A stretch of DNA of 64,000 nucleotides from Caldimonas brevitalea. GTDB taxonomy: Bacteria > Pseudomonadota > Gammaproteobacteria > Burkholderiales > Burkholderiaceae_C. Made by a program: the position numbers and the translations under genes. Under the pieces are notes generated by a model, which made no database searches, was not told the DNA's origin, and saw only the letters and a list, made by a program, of their open reading frames with translations. Below are positions 30,040 to 39,896 of the stretch, in pieces. The DNA is taken from contig NZ_CP011371.1 of assembly GCF_001017435.1 (NCBI RefSeq), positions 5,518,001 to 5,582,000 on the forward strand, in the 5' to 3' direction. Position 1 is the stretch's first letter. Each line of letters starts with the position of its first letter.

Positions 30040-33000
30040 ATGACCGACCTGTCCGACGCCGCCCGTGTCCTCAGCAGCTACCGCCCGAAGCACAAGGTGC
30101 GCTTCGTCACGGCGGCCTCGCTGTTCGACGGGCACGATGCCTCGATCAACATCATGCGGCGCATCCTGCAGAGCATGGGTGCCGAGGTGGTGCACCTCGG
30201 CCACAACCGCTCGGTCGACGAGGTGGTCACCTGCGCGCTGCACGAGGACGCCCACGCCATCGCCATCAGCTCCTACCAGGGCGGCCATGTCGAGTACTTC
30301 AAGTACATGATCGACCTGCTCAAGGCCCGCGGCGGCGAGCACATCCAGGTGTTCGGCGGCGGCGGCGGTGTGATCGTGCCGCCCGAGATCCGCGAACTGC
30401 AGGCCTATGGCGTGGCCCGCATCTACAGCCCCGAGGACGGGCAGCGCCTGGGCCTGCAAGGCATGATCGGCGAGATGCTGATGCGCAGCGACCGCGACCT
30501 GGGCGCCGACGCACCGCAGCACCTGGGCGCCCTGCAGGGGCACGGCGACGCCGCCTGGCGCGCCCTCGCCCGCCTGATCACCGGGCTCGAGAACGGGGCC
30601 GTGCCGCCCGAGCTGCGCCAGCGACTGCAGGCCGAGGCTGCCGGCGCCCGCGTGCCGGTGCTGGGCATCACCGGCACCGGCGGCGCCGGCAAGTCCAGCC
30701 TGACCGACGAACTGATCCGCCGGCTGCGGCTCGACCAGGATGACCGGCTGCGCATCGCCGTCATCAGCATCGACCCGTCGCGACGCAAGAGCGGCGGCGC
30801 CTTGCTGGGCGATCGCATCCGGATGAACGCGATCGGCCCCTGGCGCGACGGGCCGCGCGTCTACATGCGCAGCCTCGCCACACGCGACTTCGGCTCCGAG
30901 ATCAGCCAGGCGCTGCCCGACGTGGTGGCCGCCTGCAAGGTGGCCGGCTTCGACCTGGTGCTGGTCGAAACCTCCGGCATCGGCCAGGGCGACGCCGCCA
31001 TCGTGCCGCACGTCGACGTGCCGATGTACGTGATGACGCCCGAGTTCGGCGCTGCCAGCCAGCTCGAGAAGATCGACATGCTCGACTTCGCCGAGTTCGT
31101 CGCGATCAACAAGTTCGACCGCAAGGGTGCGCTCGACGCCTTGCGCGACGTCGCCAAGCAGGTGCAACGCAACCGCGAGGCCTTCGACCGGCGCCCCGAC
31201 GACATGCCGGTGTTCGGCACCATCGCGAGCCGCTTCAACGACGACGGCGTCACCGCGCTGTTCCAGGCGCTCAAACCCCGTCTCGCCGCCCTGGGCCTGC
31301 CGCTGCGCGAGGGCCGGCTGCCGAGCGTCTCGACCCGCTACAGCAGCCAGCAGACACCCATCGTGCCGCCGGCGCGCACGCGCTACCTGGCCGAGATCGC
31401 CGAGACGGTGCGAGGCTACAAGCGGCGGGCGCGGCAACAGGCCCAGTTGGCCCGCGAGACGCAGCAGCTGCGGGCCGCCGCAGCCATGCTGCGCGCTGCC
31501 GCCGGCGCTGCCGACGCGGTGGACCGTCTACAGCAACTGGCCGAACAGCGCGAAGCCCAGCTCGAGGCGCACGCACGCGAGCAGCTGCAGCAATGGCCGC
31601 TGCTGCAGCAGGCCTACGCCGGCGACGAACACGTGGTGAAGGTGCGCGACCAGGAGATCCGCACCTCGCTGGTCCACACCACCTTGAGCGGCACCCGGCT
31701 GCGCAAGGTGGCCCTGCCCGCCTACGAGGACCACGGCGAACTGCTGAAGTGGCTGCTGCTCGAACACCTGCCCGGCCGTTTCCCCTACACGGCCGGCACC
31801 TTCGCCTTCAAGCGCGAGGGCGAGGACCCGACCCGCATGTTCGCCGGCGAAGGCGACGCCTTCCGCACCAACCGGCGCTTCAAGCTGTTGAGCGAGGGCA
31901 TGCCGGCCAAGCGCTTGTCGACCGCCTTCGACAGCGTCACGCTCTACGGCCACGATCCCGACCGGCGCCCCGACATCTACGGCAAGGTCGGCAACTCCGG
32001 CGTCAGCATCGCGACGCTGGACGACATGAAGGCCCTCTACGACGGCTTCGACCTGTGCTCGCCGCAGACCTCGGTCAGCATGACGATCAACGGCCCGGCG
32101 CCGACGCTGCTGGCGATGTTCATGAACACCGCGATCGACCAGCGCGTCGACGCCTTCACCGCCGAGCACGGCCGCCCGCCTGATGAGGCCGAGCGGGCCG
32201 AGCTGCGCGCCTTCGTGCTGCAGAACGTGCGCGGCACCGTGCAAGCCGACATCCTCAAGGAAGACCAGGGCCAGAACACCTGCATCTTCAGCACCGAGTT
32301 CAGCCTCAAGGTGATGGGCGACATCGCCCAGTACTTCGTCGAACACCGGGTGCGCAACTTCTATTCGGTCAGCATCAGCGGCTATCACATTGCCGAAGCC
32401 GGCGCCAACCCGATCTCGCAGCTCGCCTTCACGCTCAGCAACGGCTTCACCTTCGTCGAAGCCTATCTGGCGCGCGGCATGCACATCGACGATTTCGCCC
32501 CCAACCTGAGCTTCTTCTTCAGCAACGGCATGGACCCGGAGTACAGCGTGCTGGGGCGCGTGGCGCGGCGCATCTGGGCCGTCACGCTGCGCGAGAAGTA
32601 CGGCGCCAACGATCGCAGCCAGAAGCTCAAGTACCACGTGCAAACCAGCGGCCGCAGCCTGCATGCGCAGGAGATCGCCTTCAACGACATCCGCACCACC
32701 CTGCAGGCTCTGATCGCCGTCTACGACAACTGCAATTCGCTGCACACCAACGCCTACGACGAAGCCATCACGACGCCCACCGAAGAGAGCGTGCGCCGCG
32801 CGATGGCGATCCAGCTCATCATCAACCGCGAGTGGGGCCTGGCGAAGAACGAAAACCCGAACCAGGGCGCCTTCGTGATCGACGAACTGACCGAGCTGGT
32901 CGAAGAAGCCGTGCTGGCCGAGTTCGACCGGCTGGCCGAGCGCGGCGGCGTGCTGGGCGCGATGGAAACCGGCTACCAGCGCGGCAAGATCCAGGAAGAG

Positions 33001-33330
33001 AGCCTGCACTACGAGATGCTCAAGCACACCGGCGAGCTGCCCATCGTCGGCGTCAACACCTTCCGCAACCCGCAGGGCGATACGGTGCCCGAGCAGCTCG
33101 AGCTGGCCCGCTCGACCGAGGCCGAAAAGCAGTCGCAGCTGACGCGTTTGCACCAGTTCCACGAGCGCCACGCCGCCAGCGCCCCGGCGATGCTCGCGCG
33201 CCTGCAACGCGCGGTGATCGACAACGACAACGTCTTCGACGTGCTGATGGACGCGGTGCGCGTCTGCTCGCTGGGGCAGATCACCGCAGCACTGTTCGAG
33301 GTGGGCGGCCAGTACCGCCGCAGCATGTAA
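30040..33330 (+). CDS. icmF: Fused isobutyryl-CoA mutase
   Basis: A 1096-residue adenosylcobalamin enzyme that fuses the B12 domain, the MeaI-like G-protein chaperone and the mutase domain. The B12-binding signature [15 protein letters not shown] has His32 as lower axial ligand. A G domain from about residue 207 has [17 protein letters not shown] and [11 protein letters not shown]. The C-terminal mutase part includes [36 protein letters not shown] and [20 protein letters not shown]. IcmF interconverts isobutyryl- and n-butyryl-CoA and, from published work, also isovaleryl- and pivalyl-CoA. A good AGGAGG ribosome site precedes ATG. The upstream LiuR-type operator ties it to leucine catabolism. 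Confidence 0.96.
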   Translation: MTDLSDAARVLSSYRPKHKVRFVTAASLFDGHDASINIMRRILQSMGAEVVHLGHNRSVDEVVTCALHEDAHAIAISSYQGGHVEYFKYMIDLLKARGGEHIQVFGGGGGVIVPPEIRELQAYGVARIYSPEDGQRLGLQGMIGEMLMRSDRDLGADAPQHLGALQGHGDAAWRALARLITGLENGAVPPELRQRLQAEAAGARVPVLGITGTGGAGKSSLTDELIRRLRLDQDDRLRIAVISIDPSRRKSGGALLGDRIRMNAIGPWRDGPRVYMRSLATRDFGSEISQALPDVVAACKVAGFDLVLVETSGIGQGDAAIVPHVDVPMYVMTPEFGAASQLEKIDMLDFAEFVAINKFDRKGALDALRDVAKQVQRNREAFDRRPDDMPVFGTIASRFNDDGVTALFQALKPRLAALGLPLREGRLPSVSTRYSSQQTPIVPPARTRYLAEIAETVRGYKRRARQQAQLARETQQLRAAAAMLRAAAGAADAVDRLQQLAEQREAQLEAHAREQLQQWPLLQQAYAGDEHVVKVRDQEIRTSLVHTTLSGTRLRKVALPAYEDHGELLKWLLLEHLPGRFPYTAGTFAFKREGEDPTRMFAGEGDAFRTNRRFKLLSEGMPAKRLSTAFDSVTLYGHDPDRRPDIYGKVGNSGVSIATLDDMKALYDGFDLCSPQTSVSMTINGPAPTLLAMFMNTAIDQRVDAFTAEHGRPPDEAERAELRAFVLQNVRGTVQADILKEDQGQNTCIFSTEFSLKVMGDIAQYFVEHRVRNFYSVSISGYHIAEAGANPISQLAFTLSNGFTFVEAYLARGMHIDDFAPNLSFFFSNGMDPEYSVLGRVARRIWAVTLREKYGANDRSQKLKYHVQTSGRSLHAQEIAFNDIRTTLQALIAVYDNCNSLHTNAYDEAITTPTEESVRRAMAIQLIINREWGLAKNENPNQGAFVIDELTELVEEAVLAEFDRLAERGGVLGAMETGYQRGKIQEESLHYEMLKHTGELPIVGVNTFRNPQGDTVPEQLELARSTEAEKQSQLTRLHQFHERHAASAPAMLARLQRAVIDNDNVFDVLMDAVRVCSLGQITAALFEVGGQYRRSM

Positions 33331-33354
33331 GACAGCAGACCCTTCAGATCTTCA

Positions 33355-33383
33355 GCACCGGCCGGCGCACCCGCAGCCGGTGC
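33355..33383 (+). terminator. Hairpin downstream of icmF
   Basis: GCACCGGC (33355-33362) pairs with GCCGGTGC (33376-33383), an 8-base-pair GC stem with a 13-base loop, 25 bases after the icmF stop. No T-run follows, so it may be a weak or Rho-assisted terminator or an mRNA end stabiliser. Confidence 0.35.
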
Positions 33384-33531
33384 CCCGTTGCATCCCGGCA
33401 AAGGAGATGTAAAGCCTACCGATTCGACTCCCGACCAGCGCCCATGGCCGCACGTCGCCCGGCCGCATTTGCCGCGCGCCACTCTGGCAAGGCATTTGCC
33501 GGAGCCTTGGACACCACTCAAGGAGAGCGCC

Positions 33532-34701
33532 ATGAGAGCCCTGCGTTGGCACGGGAAGAAGGACATTCGCTGCGACCACGTGCCGGACCCTCAAATCGAG
33601 GACGGCCGCGACGCCATCATCAAGGTGTCGAGTTGCGCGATCTGCGGTTCCGACCTGCATTTGTTCGATGGTTTCATGCCCGGCATGGAGTCGGGCGACA
33701 TCATGGGCCACGAGTTCATGGGTGAAGTCGTCGAGGTCGGCCGCGACAACAAGAAGCTCAAGGTGGGCGACCGCGTCGTCGTCCCCTTCACCATCTGCTG
33801 CGGCGAGTGCGACCAGTGCCGGCGCGGCAACTTCTCGGTGTGCGAGCGCAGCAATCGCAACAAGCACCTGGCCGACAAGATGTTCGGCCATACCACCGCC
33901 GGCCTGTTCGGCTACACCCACCTCACCGGCGGCTACCCGGGCGGACAGGCCGAATACGTGCGGGTGCCGTATGCCGATGTGGCGCCGGTGAAGATCCCCG
34001 ACGGCCTGACCGACGAGCAGGTGCTGTTCCTCGGCGACATCTTCCCGACCGGCTGGCAGGCCGCCGTGCAGTGCGACATCCAGCCGACCGACACGGTCGC
34101 GGTGTGGGGTGCCGGCCCGGTCGGCCAGTTCGCGATCCGCAGTGCCGTGCTGCTGGGCGCCAAGCAGGTGGTGGCGATCGACAACGTGCCGGAGCGGCTC
34201 AGCATGGCCAAAGCCGGCGGCGCGATCACGATCAATTTCGACGAAGAGAGCGTGGTCGAGCGGCTGCAGGAACTGACCCAGGGCAAGGGCCCCGAGAAAT
34301 GCATCGACTCGGTCGGCATGGAAGCGCACGCCACCCGCTCGATCGACTCGATGTACGACCGGGCCAAGCAGGCGGTGATGCTCGAGAGCGACCGCGCCCA
34401 CGTGCTGCGCGAAATGATCTACGTGTGCCGCCCGGCCGGCGTGATCTCGATCCCCGGCGTTTACGGCGGCCTGGTCGACAAGATCCCCTTTGGCGCGCTG
34501 ATGAACAAGGGGCTGACGATCCGCACCGGCCAGACCCACGTGAACCGCTGGACCGACGATTTGCTGCGCCGTATCCAGGAGGGGCAGATCGACCCGTCTT
34601 TCGTGATCACGCACACCGTGGGCCTCGAGCAGGGGCCCGAGATGTACAAGACTTTTCGCGACAAGAAGGACGGCTGCATCAAGGTCGTGCTGAAGCCGTG
34701 A
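33532..34701 (+). CDS. Zinc-dependent alcohol dehydrogenase (formaldehyde-dehydrogenase-like subgroup)
   Basis: A 389-residue medium-chain dehydrogenase. [18 protein letters not shown] and [12 protein letters not shown] supply the catalytic zinc ligands; [18 protein letters not shown] is the structural-zinc loop with four Cys; [20 protein letters not shown] binds the NAD(P) cofactor. The long [20 protein letters not shown] insert is typical of the glutathione-independent formaldehyde dehydrogenase-like subgroup. AAGGAG lies 7 bases before ATG. The 184-residue membrane protein gene follows 17 bases later, so the two are probably co-transcribed. Substrate unknown. Confidence 0.9.
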   Translation: MRALRWHGKKDIRCDHVPDPQIEDGRDAIIKVSSCAICGSDLHLFDGFMPGMESGDIMGHEFMGEVVEVGRDNKKLKVGDRVVVPFTICCGECDQCRRGNFSVCERSNRNKHLADKMFGHTTAGLFGYTHLTGGYPGGQAEYVRVPYADVAPVKIPDGLTDEQVLFLGDIFPTGWQAAVQCDIQPTDTVAVWGAGPVGQFAIRSAVLLGAKQVVAIDNVPERLSMAKAGGAITINFDEESVVERLQELTQGKGPEKCIDSVGMEAHATRSIDSMYDRAKQAVMLESDRAHVLREMIYVCRPAGVISIPGVYGGLVDKIPFGALMNKGLTIRTGQTHVNRWTDDLLRRIQEGQIDPSFVITHTVGLEQGPEMYKTFRDKKDGCIKVVLKP

Positions 34702-34718
34702 TTCGAGGAGCTACTGCC

Positions 34719-35273
34719 ATGCAAACCACCCAACGTAAACAAGTTTGGCGCCGCACCCAGACGGCCAAGGCCGCGCGTGGCCTGGCCTGGTTCAGCATCG
34801 GCCTGGGCGTGGCCCAGGTGTTGATGCCGCGCGTGATGAGCCGGCTCTCCGGCGTGCCGGGCGGCGAAGCCTTGATGCGGGCCTATGGCGTGCGCGAGAT
34901 CGCGACCGGCGTCGGCATCTTGTGGGGCGGCCATCCGGCGCGGTGGATGTGGGGTCGGGTGGCGGGTGACGCGCTCGACGTCGCAACGCTCGCCGCCGCC
35001 CACCTGACGCCCGGCAACCCGCTCGCCGGGCGTGCCAAGGGGGCGCTGGCGGCCGTCGCGGCGGTCACGGTCGCCGACATCGCCACCGCGCGCGCCTTGC
35101 AGGTCGAGCAGCGCCAGCTGTCGCGCCCGGTGGCCGACTACAGCGACCGCAGTGGCCTGCCGGCCGACGCCGAACAGATGCGCGGCGCGGCGCTGGACGA
35201 CTTCGAGGCACCGGCCGACATGCTGACGCCGGAAGCGCTGCGGCCCTACCCAGAGGTGCGCGCGTCGATGTGA
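34719..35273 (+). CDS. Small membrane-associated protein of unknown function
   Basis: A 184-residue protein with a basic N-terminus and two to three moderately hydrophobic segments (AARGLAWFSIGLGVAQVLMP, VREIATGVGILWGG and GALAAVAAVTVADIATARAL), then an acidic soluble tail. GAGGAG is 8 bases before the ATG. I recall similar sequences at the N-terminus of polyketide cyclase/dehydrase-type proteins downstream of zinc alcohol dehydrogenases, but cannot assign a function. Probably in an operon with the preceding dehydrogenase. Confidence 0.75.
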   Translation: MQTTQRKQVWRRTQTAKAARGLAWFSIGLGVAQVLMPRVMSRLSGVPGGEALMRAYGVREIATGVGILWGGHPARWMWGRVAGDALDVATLAAAHLTPGNPLAGRAKGALAAVAAVTVADIATARALQVEQRQLSRPVADYSDRSGLPADAEQMRGAALDDFEAPADMLTPEALRPYPEVRASM

Positions 35274-35322
35274 GCCAGGCGGGCTGCCGCGAGACGGCCC
35301 GGGCGCGCGAGAATGCGCGCCC

Positions 35323-36330
35323 ATGGATTCCCTCTCCCAACTCGCGCTCGGTGCCGCCGTCGGCGTCGCCGTCATGGGACGGCGCACCGCCGTCTGGAAG
35401 GCCGCCTTGTGGGGCGGCGTGTGCGGCACGCTGCCCGACCTCGACGCCCTGATCGGCCGCGGCGACCCGATCAGCGACATGACCTACCACCGCACCGAGA
35501 GCCACGCGCTGTTCTACCAGACGCTGCTGGCCCCGGTGCTCGCCTGGCTCATCGCGCGGCTGCAGGGCGAGCGCGAGCACTGGCGGCGCTGGTGGCTGAT
35601 GGTGTGGCTGGCGCTGGTCACCCATCCGCTGCTCGACCTGATGACGGTGTACGGCACCCAGCTGGGCCTGCCGTTCACCGACCACCCCTATGCGGTCGGC
35701 AGCGTGTTCATCATCGACCCGCTCTACACGCTGCCGCTGCTGGTCGGCCTGGCCGCGGCGCTGATGCGCCCGCAAGGCCGGGGCAGGGCCTGGAACACGG
35801 CCGGGCTGGTGTTGAGCACCGCGTATCTGGCCTGGGGCGCCGCGGCACAGCAACATGTGACATCGATCGCGCGGGCGTCGCTGCCCGCGGACGAGCAGGC
35901 CTCGGCCCGGTTGCTGGTCACGCCCACGCCCTTCAACACCGTGCTGTGGCGGGTGGTGGCGGTCACCCCCGACGGCTGGCGTGAAGGCTACCACTCGCTG
36001 CTCGACGCCGAACCCCGGGTGCACTTCGAACCCTACCCACGCGGCAACGAACTCTACGCACCGGTCCGCGACAACTGGCATGTCGCGCGGCTGGCGTGGT
36101 TCTCGAAAGGCTTTTTCAAGCTGACCGAGCAAGGCGGCGAACTGCGCATCAGCGACCTGCGCATGGGCATGGAGCCGTATTACACCTTCACTTTCACGGT
36201 CGCCGAGCGACGTGGCGGCGCCTGGGTGGCGGTGCCGCCGCGCCTGATCCAGCAGCGGCCGGACCTGAAGCGGGGCCTTGCGTGGCTGTGGCGGCGTGCG
36301 CTCGGAGACCCGGCGCCGCTGGCCCGCTGA
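35323..36330 (+). CDS. YdjM-type membrane-bound metal-dependent hydrolase family protein
   Basis: A 335-residue protein of the DUF457/YdjM family. MDSLSQLALGAAVGVAVMGR and GVCGTLPDLDALIGRGDP followed by YHRTESHALFYQTLLAPVLA are the family signature with conserved Asp and His residues that may bind metal. Several transmembrane helices follow (WWLMVWLALVTHPLLDLMTV, the HPLLDL His/Asp), and a soluble C-terminal domain from about residue 190. It lies 49 bases after the previous gene. Substrate unknown. Confidence 0.85.
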   Translation: MDSLSQLALGAAVGVAVMGRRTAVWKAALWGGVCGTLPDLDALIGRGDPISDMTYHRTESHALFYQTLLAPVLAWLIARLQGEREHWRRWWLMVWLALVTHPLLDLMTVYGTQLGLPFTDHPYAVGSVFIIDPLYTLPLLVGLAAALMRPQGRGRAWNTAGLVLSTAYLAWGAAAQQHVTSIARASLPADEQASARLLVTPTPFNTVLWRVVAVTPDGWREGYHSLLDAEPRVHFEPYPRGNELYAPVRDNWHVARLAWFSKGFFKLTEQGGELRISDLRMGMEPYYTFTFTVAERRGGAWVAVPPRLIQQRPDLKRGLAWLWRRALGDPAPLAR

Positions 36331-36352
36331 GGCGCCCGCCCCGGCCGCTCGC

Positions 36353-37336
36353 TCAGCTGCCTTTCGCCTGCAGCCCTTGCACCGCGGTGACGGCGGCCTT
36401 CACGGCGCCGGGGTCGAGGGTCAGGTTGACGTGACCGACGCCCGGCAGCAGCGTAACCGGCCAGTCCTGGCCCTGCGCGCGGAACTCGGCCGCGAGCTTC
36501 TCGGTGTAGAACACTTCGTCATCGGCGCCGGCCAGCACCGCGCAGGGGCGCTTCACGCCGCGGATGTCGGCTGCGTAGTCGCGGTGCGGCCGGAAGTTGG
36601 CCGCCAATGCGAACGAATATTGCGGCGTCAGGAAGCGTTTCGCTTCCTCGCTGACGGCGAACTGGGCGACGGGCAGGTGGTTGAACGCCTTGAGGCCGAT
36701 CTGGTTGAGCACCGAGAGCGCGACGACGCGCGGAACACCGACCTCTACCCAGCCCCCGCTCTTGGGCCGGTACGTCGGCGCGTCCTGGCTCAGGAAAGGC
36801 GACAGCAGCAAACAGCTCTGAAAGACGTCTTGCCGAGCGCCACCAACGAAGCGCAGCACGAATCCACCGCCGGCCGAGAAACCGACCAGCGTCGAGGGCC
36901 GGGGCGGTTGGACCGCGGCGACGAAAGCGCCCAGGTCCTCCTCCAACTGCCCGATGTCGTCGATGCGACCTCTTGTCCCCGACTCGCCATGTCCGCGCAT
37001 GTCCAGCGCGTAGGTGTCGTAGCCGGCACCGGCGTAGCCCTTGGCCAGCACGTGCATGCTGCTGCTGTTGCCCGACGACCCATGCACCAGGACGACGCTG
37101 CCGGGGAGTGCCGAGCCCGTCGCGCGATACCGGCGGTAGGCCAGCGAGGCCCCATCGTTGCCGCGGAAGCGCTGCAGCGGCGGCAAGTCAGAGAAATCGA
37201 CCGCCCTGAACGGGTTGTTGATGCTCTGCATGGCGGCCGGCGAGGCGGGGCCACCGAACACGATGGCGGCGGCCAGGGCGGCCACAGCCACCAAGACGAT
37301 CAGAACCAAGGTTTTGAGGAGCGCGGAGAATTTCAT
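36353..37336 (-). CDS. Membrane-anchored alpha/beta hydrolase
   Basis: A 327-residue alpha/beta-hydrolase. An N-terminal hydrophobic segment (LLKTLVLIVLVAVAALAAAI) is a membrane anchor or uncleaved signal. VVLVHGSSGNSSSMH is the oxyanion strand, LVGFSAGGGFVLR the nucleophile elbow (GxSxG), AGADDEVFY the acid and LPGVGHVNL the catalytic His. It resembles lysophospholipase-type serine hydrolases. The start at MKFSALLK matches the signal segment; an upstream in-frame start lacks support. Substrate unknown. Confidence 0.85.
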   Translation of the reverse strand: MKFSALLKTLVLIVLVAVAALAAAIVFGGPASPAAMQSINNPFRAVDFSDLPPLQRFRGNDGASLAYRRYRATGSALPGSVVLVHGSSGNSSSMHVLAKGYAGAGYDTYALDMRGHGESGTRGRIDDIGQLEEDLGAFVAAVQPPRPSTLVGFSAGGGFVLRFVGGARQDVFQSCLLLSPFLSQDAPTYRPKSGGWVEVGVPRVVALSVLNQIGLKAFNHLPVAQFAVSEEAKRFLTPQYSFALAANFRPHRDYAADIRGVKRPCAVLAGADDEVFYTEKLAAEFRAQGQDWPVTLLPGVGHVNLTLDPGAVKAAVTAVQGLQAKGS

Positions 37337-37394
37337 CTTCAAGGAACTCACGAGAACATGCGCAGTGTCGCCGTTCTCCCGCCCGTGCTTCCGT

Positions 37395-39227
37395 TCACCA
37401 GGTGTCGACAAAGCGCGAGCCGCCCGGCGCCATCGGCGCCGCCGCCAGCCCTCCGGCCAACCAGCGCCGCGTGTCGGCCGGGTCGATCACGGCGTCGATC
37501 TCCAGCGTCGCCGCCATGTTGAGCGCCTTGCCGTTCTCGTACTGCTGTGCCAGCAGCCGCTCGTAGAGCGCTTCGCGCTGCGGCCCTTCCGGTTGAGCCT
37601 CGAGCTCCTTGCGATAACCCAGGCGCACGGCCCCTTCCAGGCCCATCGCGCCGAACTCGCCGGTGGGCCAGGCGACGGTGGCCATCGGCGCATGGAAACC
37701 GCCGCCGGTCATCGCCATCGCGCCCAGGCCGTAGCCCTTGCGCAGCACCACGCTGAAAAACGGCACCCGCAACTTGGCGGCCACCACGAACAGCCGGCTG
37801 ACGTGACGCACCTGCGCGGTCGCTTCGGTCTCGGGCCCGACCATGAAGCCCGGCGTGTCGACCAGCGACACCAGCGGCAGGCCGTGGGCGTCGCACAGTT
37901 GCAAAAAGCGCGCGGCCTTGTCGGCGGCGTCCGCATCGATGGCACCGCCCAGGTGGCCTGGGTTGCTGGCCAGCAGGCCCACCGGGCGTCCTTCGATGCG
38001 GGCCAGCGCGGTCAGGACGCTGCGACCGAACTGGGGCCGCAGTTCGAGCAGCGAGCCGGTGTCGGCCACCGCGGCCATGACCCGGCGCACGTCGTAGGCC
38101 CGCACGCGGTTCTCGGGCACCAGGTCGCGCAGGGTGGCGGGGTCGGCACTGTGCCACTCGGCGGTGCGCCCCTGGAAGAACGACAGATAGTGCTTGGCGA
38201 CCCGCACCGCCTCGGCCTCGTCGGCCACCAGCACGTCGATCACGCCGTTGCGCGACTGCACCTCGCTCGGGCCGATTTGTTCGGGCTTGAACACCCCCAG
38301 GCCGCCGCCTTCGACCATCGCCGGCCCGCCCATGCCGATGTTGCTGTCGGCGGTCGCGATGATGACGTCGCTGCAGCCCAGCAGCGCCGCGTTGCCGGCG
38401 AAGCAGCGGCCCGAGACGATGCCCACCACCGGCACCTGGCCCGACAGCCTGGCGTAGCTGGCGAACGTGGTCACGTGCAGGCCGGCGACGATGGGCATGT
38501 CGGTGTCGCCCGGGCGCCCGCCGCCGCCTTCGGCGAACAGCACCACCGGCAAACGCTGCTGCAGCGCGATGCCCAGCATGCGGTCGGTCTTCTGGTGGCT
38601 GCGGATGCCTTGCGTGCCGGCCAGCACGGTGGCGTCATAGGCCATCGCGACACAGCGCGAGCGGTCGGGGCCGAAGCGGTCGGCGTTGACCGTGCCGATG
38701 CCGGTGACGATGCCGTCGGCCGGGGTGTTGTCGATCAGGTCGTCGAGCGAGCGGCGTGCACGTTGCGCGGCCACCGCCAAGGCACCGTATTCGAGGAAGC
38801 TGCCGGCGTCGCACAGGTCGGCAATGTTTTCCCGGGCGGTGCGCTGGCCGGCCGCGCGGCGGCGGGCCACAGCGTTGGGGCGGGCCGCGTCTTCGGTCTT
38901 GGCCAGCCGCTGCTGCAACTCGCGCAGATCGGCACGCGGGCCGCCGGGGGCCGCTTCCGCGGGCGTCGAAGGCGCGGTCACTGTCGATGTCGTGTCGGCG
39001 GGTGCAGCCGGCGCCAGCCGTACCAGCGTCTCGCCCTCGGCCACCATTTCGCCCGCCTGGGCCAGCACCGCCTCGACGCGGGCGTCGGCCGGCGCGTGGA
39101 TCTCGTGCTCCATCTTCATCGCTTCGAGCACCAGCAACGTCTGCCCGGCGCGCACGTGGTCGCCAGCGGCCACGCCCAGATGCACCACCGCGGCCGCCAT
39201 CGGCGCGCGGACTTCCGTGTGTCCCAT
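37395..39227 (-). CDS. Biotin-carrier/carboxyltransferase fusion of the acyl-CoA carboxylase family
   Basis: A 610-residue protein. Residues 1-75 are a biotinyl domain with the biotin-accepting Lys38 in VLEAMKMEHEIHAP; a short Ala/Pro/Thr linker leads into a full carboxyltransferase domain (GTQGIRSHQKTDRMLGIALQ, LFAEGGGGRPGDTD and LVDTPGFMVGPETEATAQV). AGGAG 8 bases before ATG 39227 supports that start. In most acyl-CoA carboxylases the biotin domain is on the biotin carboxylase chain; here it is fused in front of the carboxyltransferase and no biotin carboxylase gene is adjacent. The acyl-CoA substrate is unknown. Confidence 0.88.
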   Translation of the reverse strand: MGHTEVRAPMAAAVVHLGVAAGDHVRAGQTLLVLEAMKMEHEIHAPADARVEAVLAQAGEMVAEGETLVRLAPAAPADTTSTVTAPSTPAEAAPGGPRADLRELQQRLAKTEDAARPNAVARRRAAGQRTARENIADLCDAGSFLEYGALAVAAQRARRSLDDLIDNTPADGIVTGIGTVNADRFGPDRSRCVAMAYDATVLAGTQGIRSHQKTDRMLGIALQQRLPVVLFAEGGGGRPGDTDMPIVAGLHVTTFASYARLSGQVPVVGIVSGRCFAGNAALLGCSDVIIATADSNIGMGGPAMVEGGGLGVFKPEQIGPSEVQSRNGVIDVLVADEAEAVRVAKHYLSFFQGRTAEWHSADPATLRDLVPENRVRAYDVRRVMAAVADTGSLLELRPQFGRSVLTALARIEGRPVGLLASNPGHLGGAIDADAADKAARFLQLCDAHGLPLVSLVDTPGFMVGPETEATAQVRHVSRLFVVAAKLRVPFFSVVLRKGYGLGAMAMTGGGFHAPMATVAWPTGEFGAMGLEGAVRLGYRKELEAQPEGPQREALYERLLAQQYENGKALNMAATLEIDAVIDPADTRRWLAGGLAAAPMAPGGSRFVDTW

Positions 39228-39442
39228 CTCGCGGTCTCCTGTTGGTCGGCGCACTGTAGCCCGCCGCCGCGGCGGCGGATGACGCCTGGATGACAGGCCA
39301 CGGGGGACGGCGGCGCCCGGCCCGGGCAGCGGCAGCCCGTAGGCCTGGTCCTACGTCCGGCCTGGAACAGCACGGACAGTGACGGCCCGGCGCCTTCGGC
39401 ACCATCGGCTCCAGCCAGTCCCCCCTCAGGAAGGAGCGACGT

Positions 39443-39784
39443 ATGACCCCCTTCGACGACGCCAGCCCGGCCGCCCTGCGCGCGCGCCGCCGGCACCAAC
39501 GTGAACATGCAAAGGCGCGCCTGGCGGCGCTCGCAGCCGACAAGCGCGTCCTCGCCAGCGGCTTCGCCCTCGCGTTGATGTTGCTGCTGACCTACCACCA
39601 GGTGTTGAGCGCCGCGGTGCAGCGGGCCGAACAGGCCCGCTCGCACATCGGCTTGCAGATGGAGGTGTCCGCGGCGTGTCAAGGTGCGACAGCGCGTGAG
39701 ACCTGCAGCACCGACGCGGACGCCGCGGTGCCCGAAGCCCAAACCCCTGCCAACGCCACACTGGCCGCTGCGTTCGAACGCTGA
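39443..39784 (+). CDS. Small single-span membrane protein of unknown function
   Basis: A 113-residue protein with a basic N-terminus (ARRRHQREHAKARLAALAAD), one hydrophobic segment (SGFALALMLLLTYHQVL) and a Thr/Ala-rich tail with two cysteines. AAGGAG lies 7 bases before the ATG, which is good support for translation. No domain recognised. It lies 112 bases upstream of the AMP nucleosidase gene on the same strand. Confidence 0.65.
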   Translation: MTPFDDASPAALRARRRHQREHAKARLAALAADKRVLASGFALALMLLLTYHQVLSAAVQRAEQARSHIGLQMEVSAACQGATARETCSTDADAAVPEAQTPANATLAAAFER

Positions 39785-39896
39785 CCGCCGCCGCGCGGTC
39801 GCCCTGTCTGTCGGTGGGGATGCTGCGGGGGCATACGGCCGGAAGAAGCGGCCCGTCTCGGCCACAATGGGCCCATCACCACAGGATGCGCCCAGC

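Noticed and set aside
34733..34740. ACGTAAAC resembling half of a LiuR operator near the start of the small membrane protein
   Set aside because: No inverted partner and it lies inside the coding start, so it is a chance half-site.
39261..39278. Perfect 18-base palindrome of CCG/CGG triplets after the biotin-carboxyltransferase start region
   Set aside because: Low-complexity GC-rich sequence that arises easily at this base composition; no link to a function.
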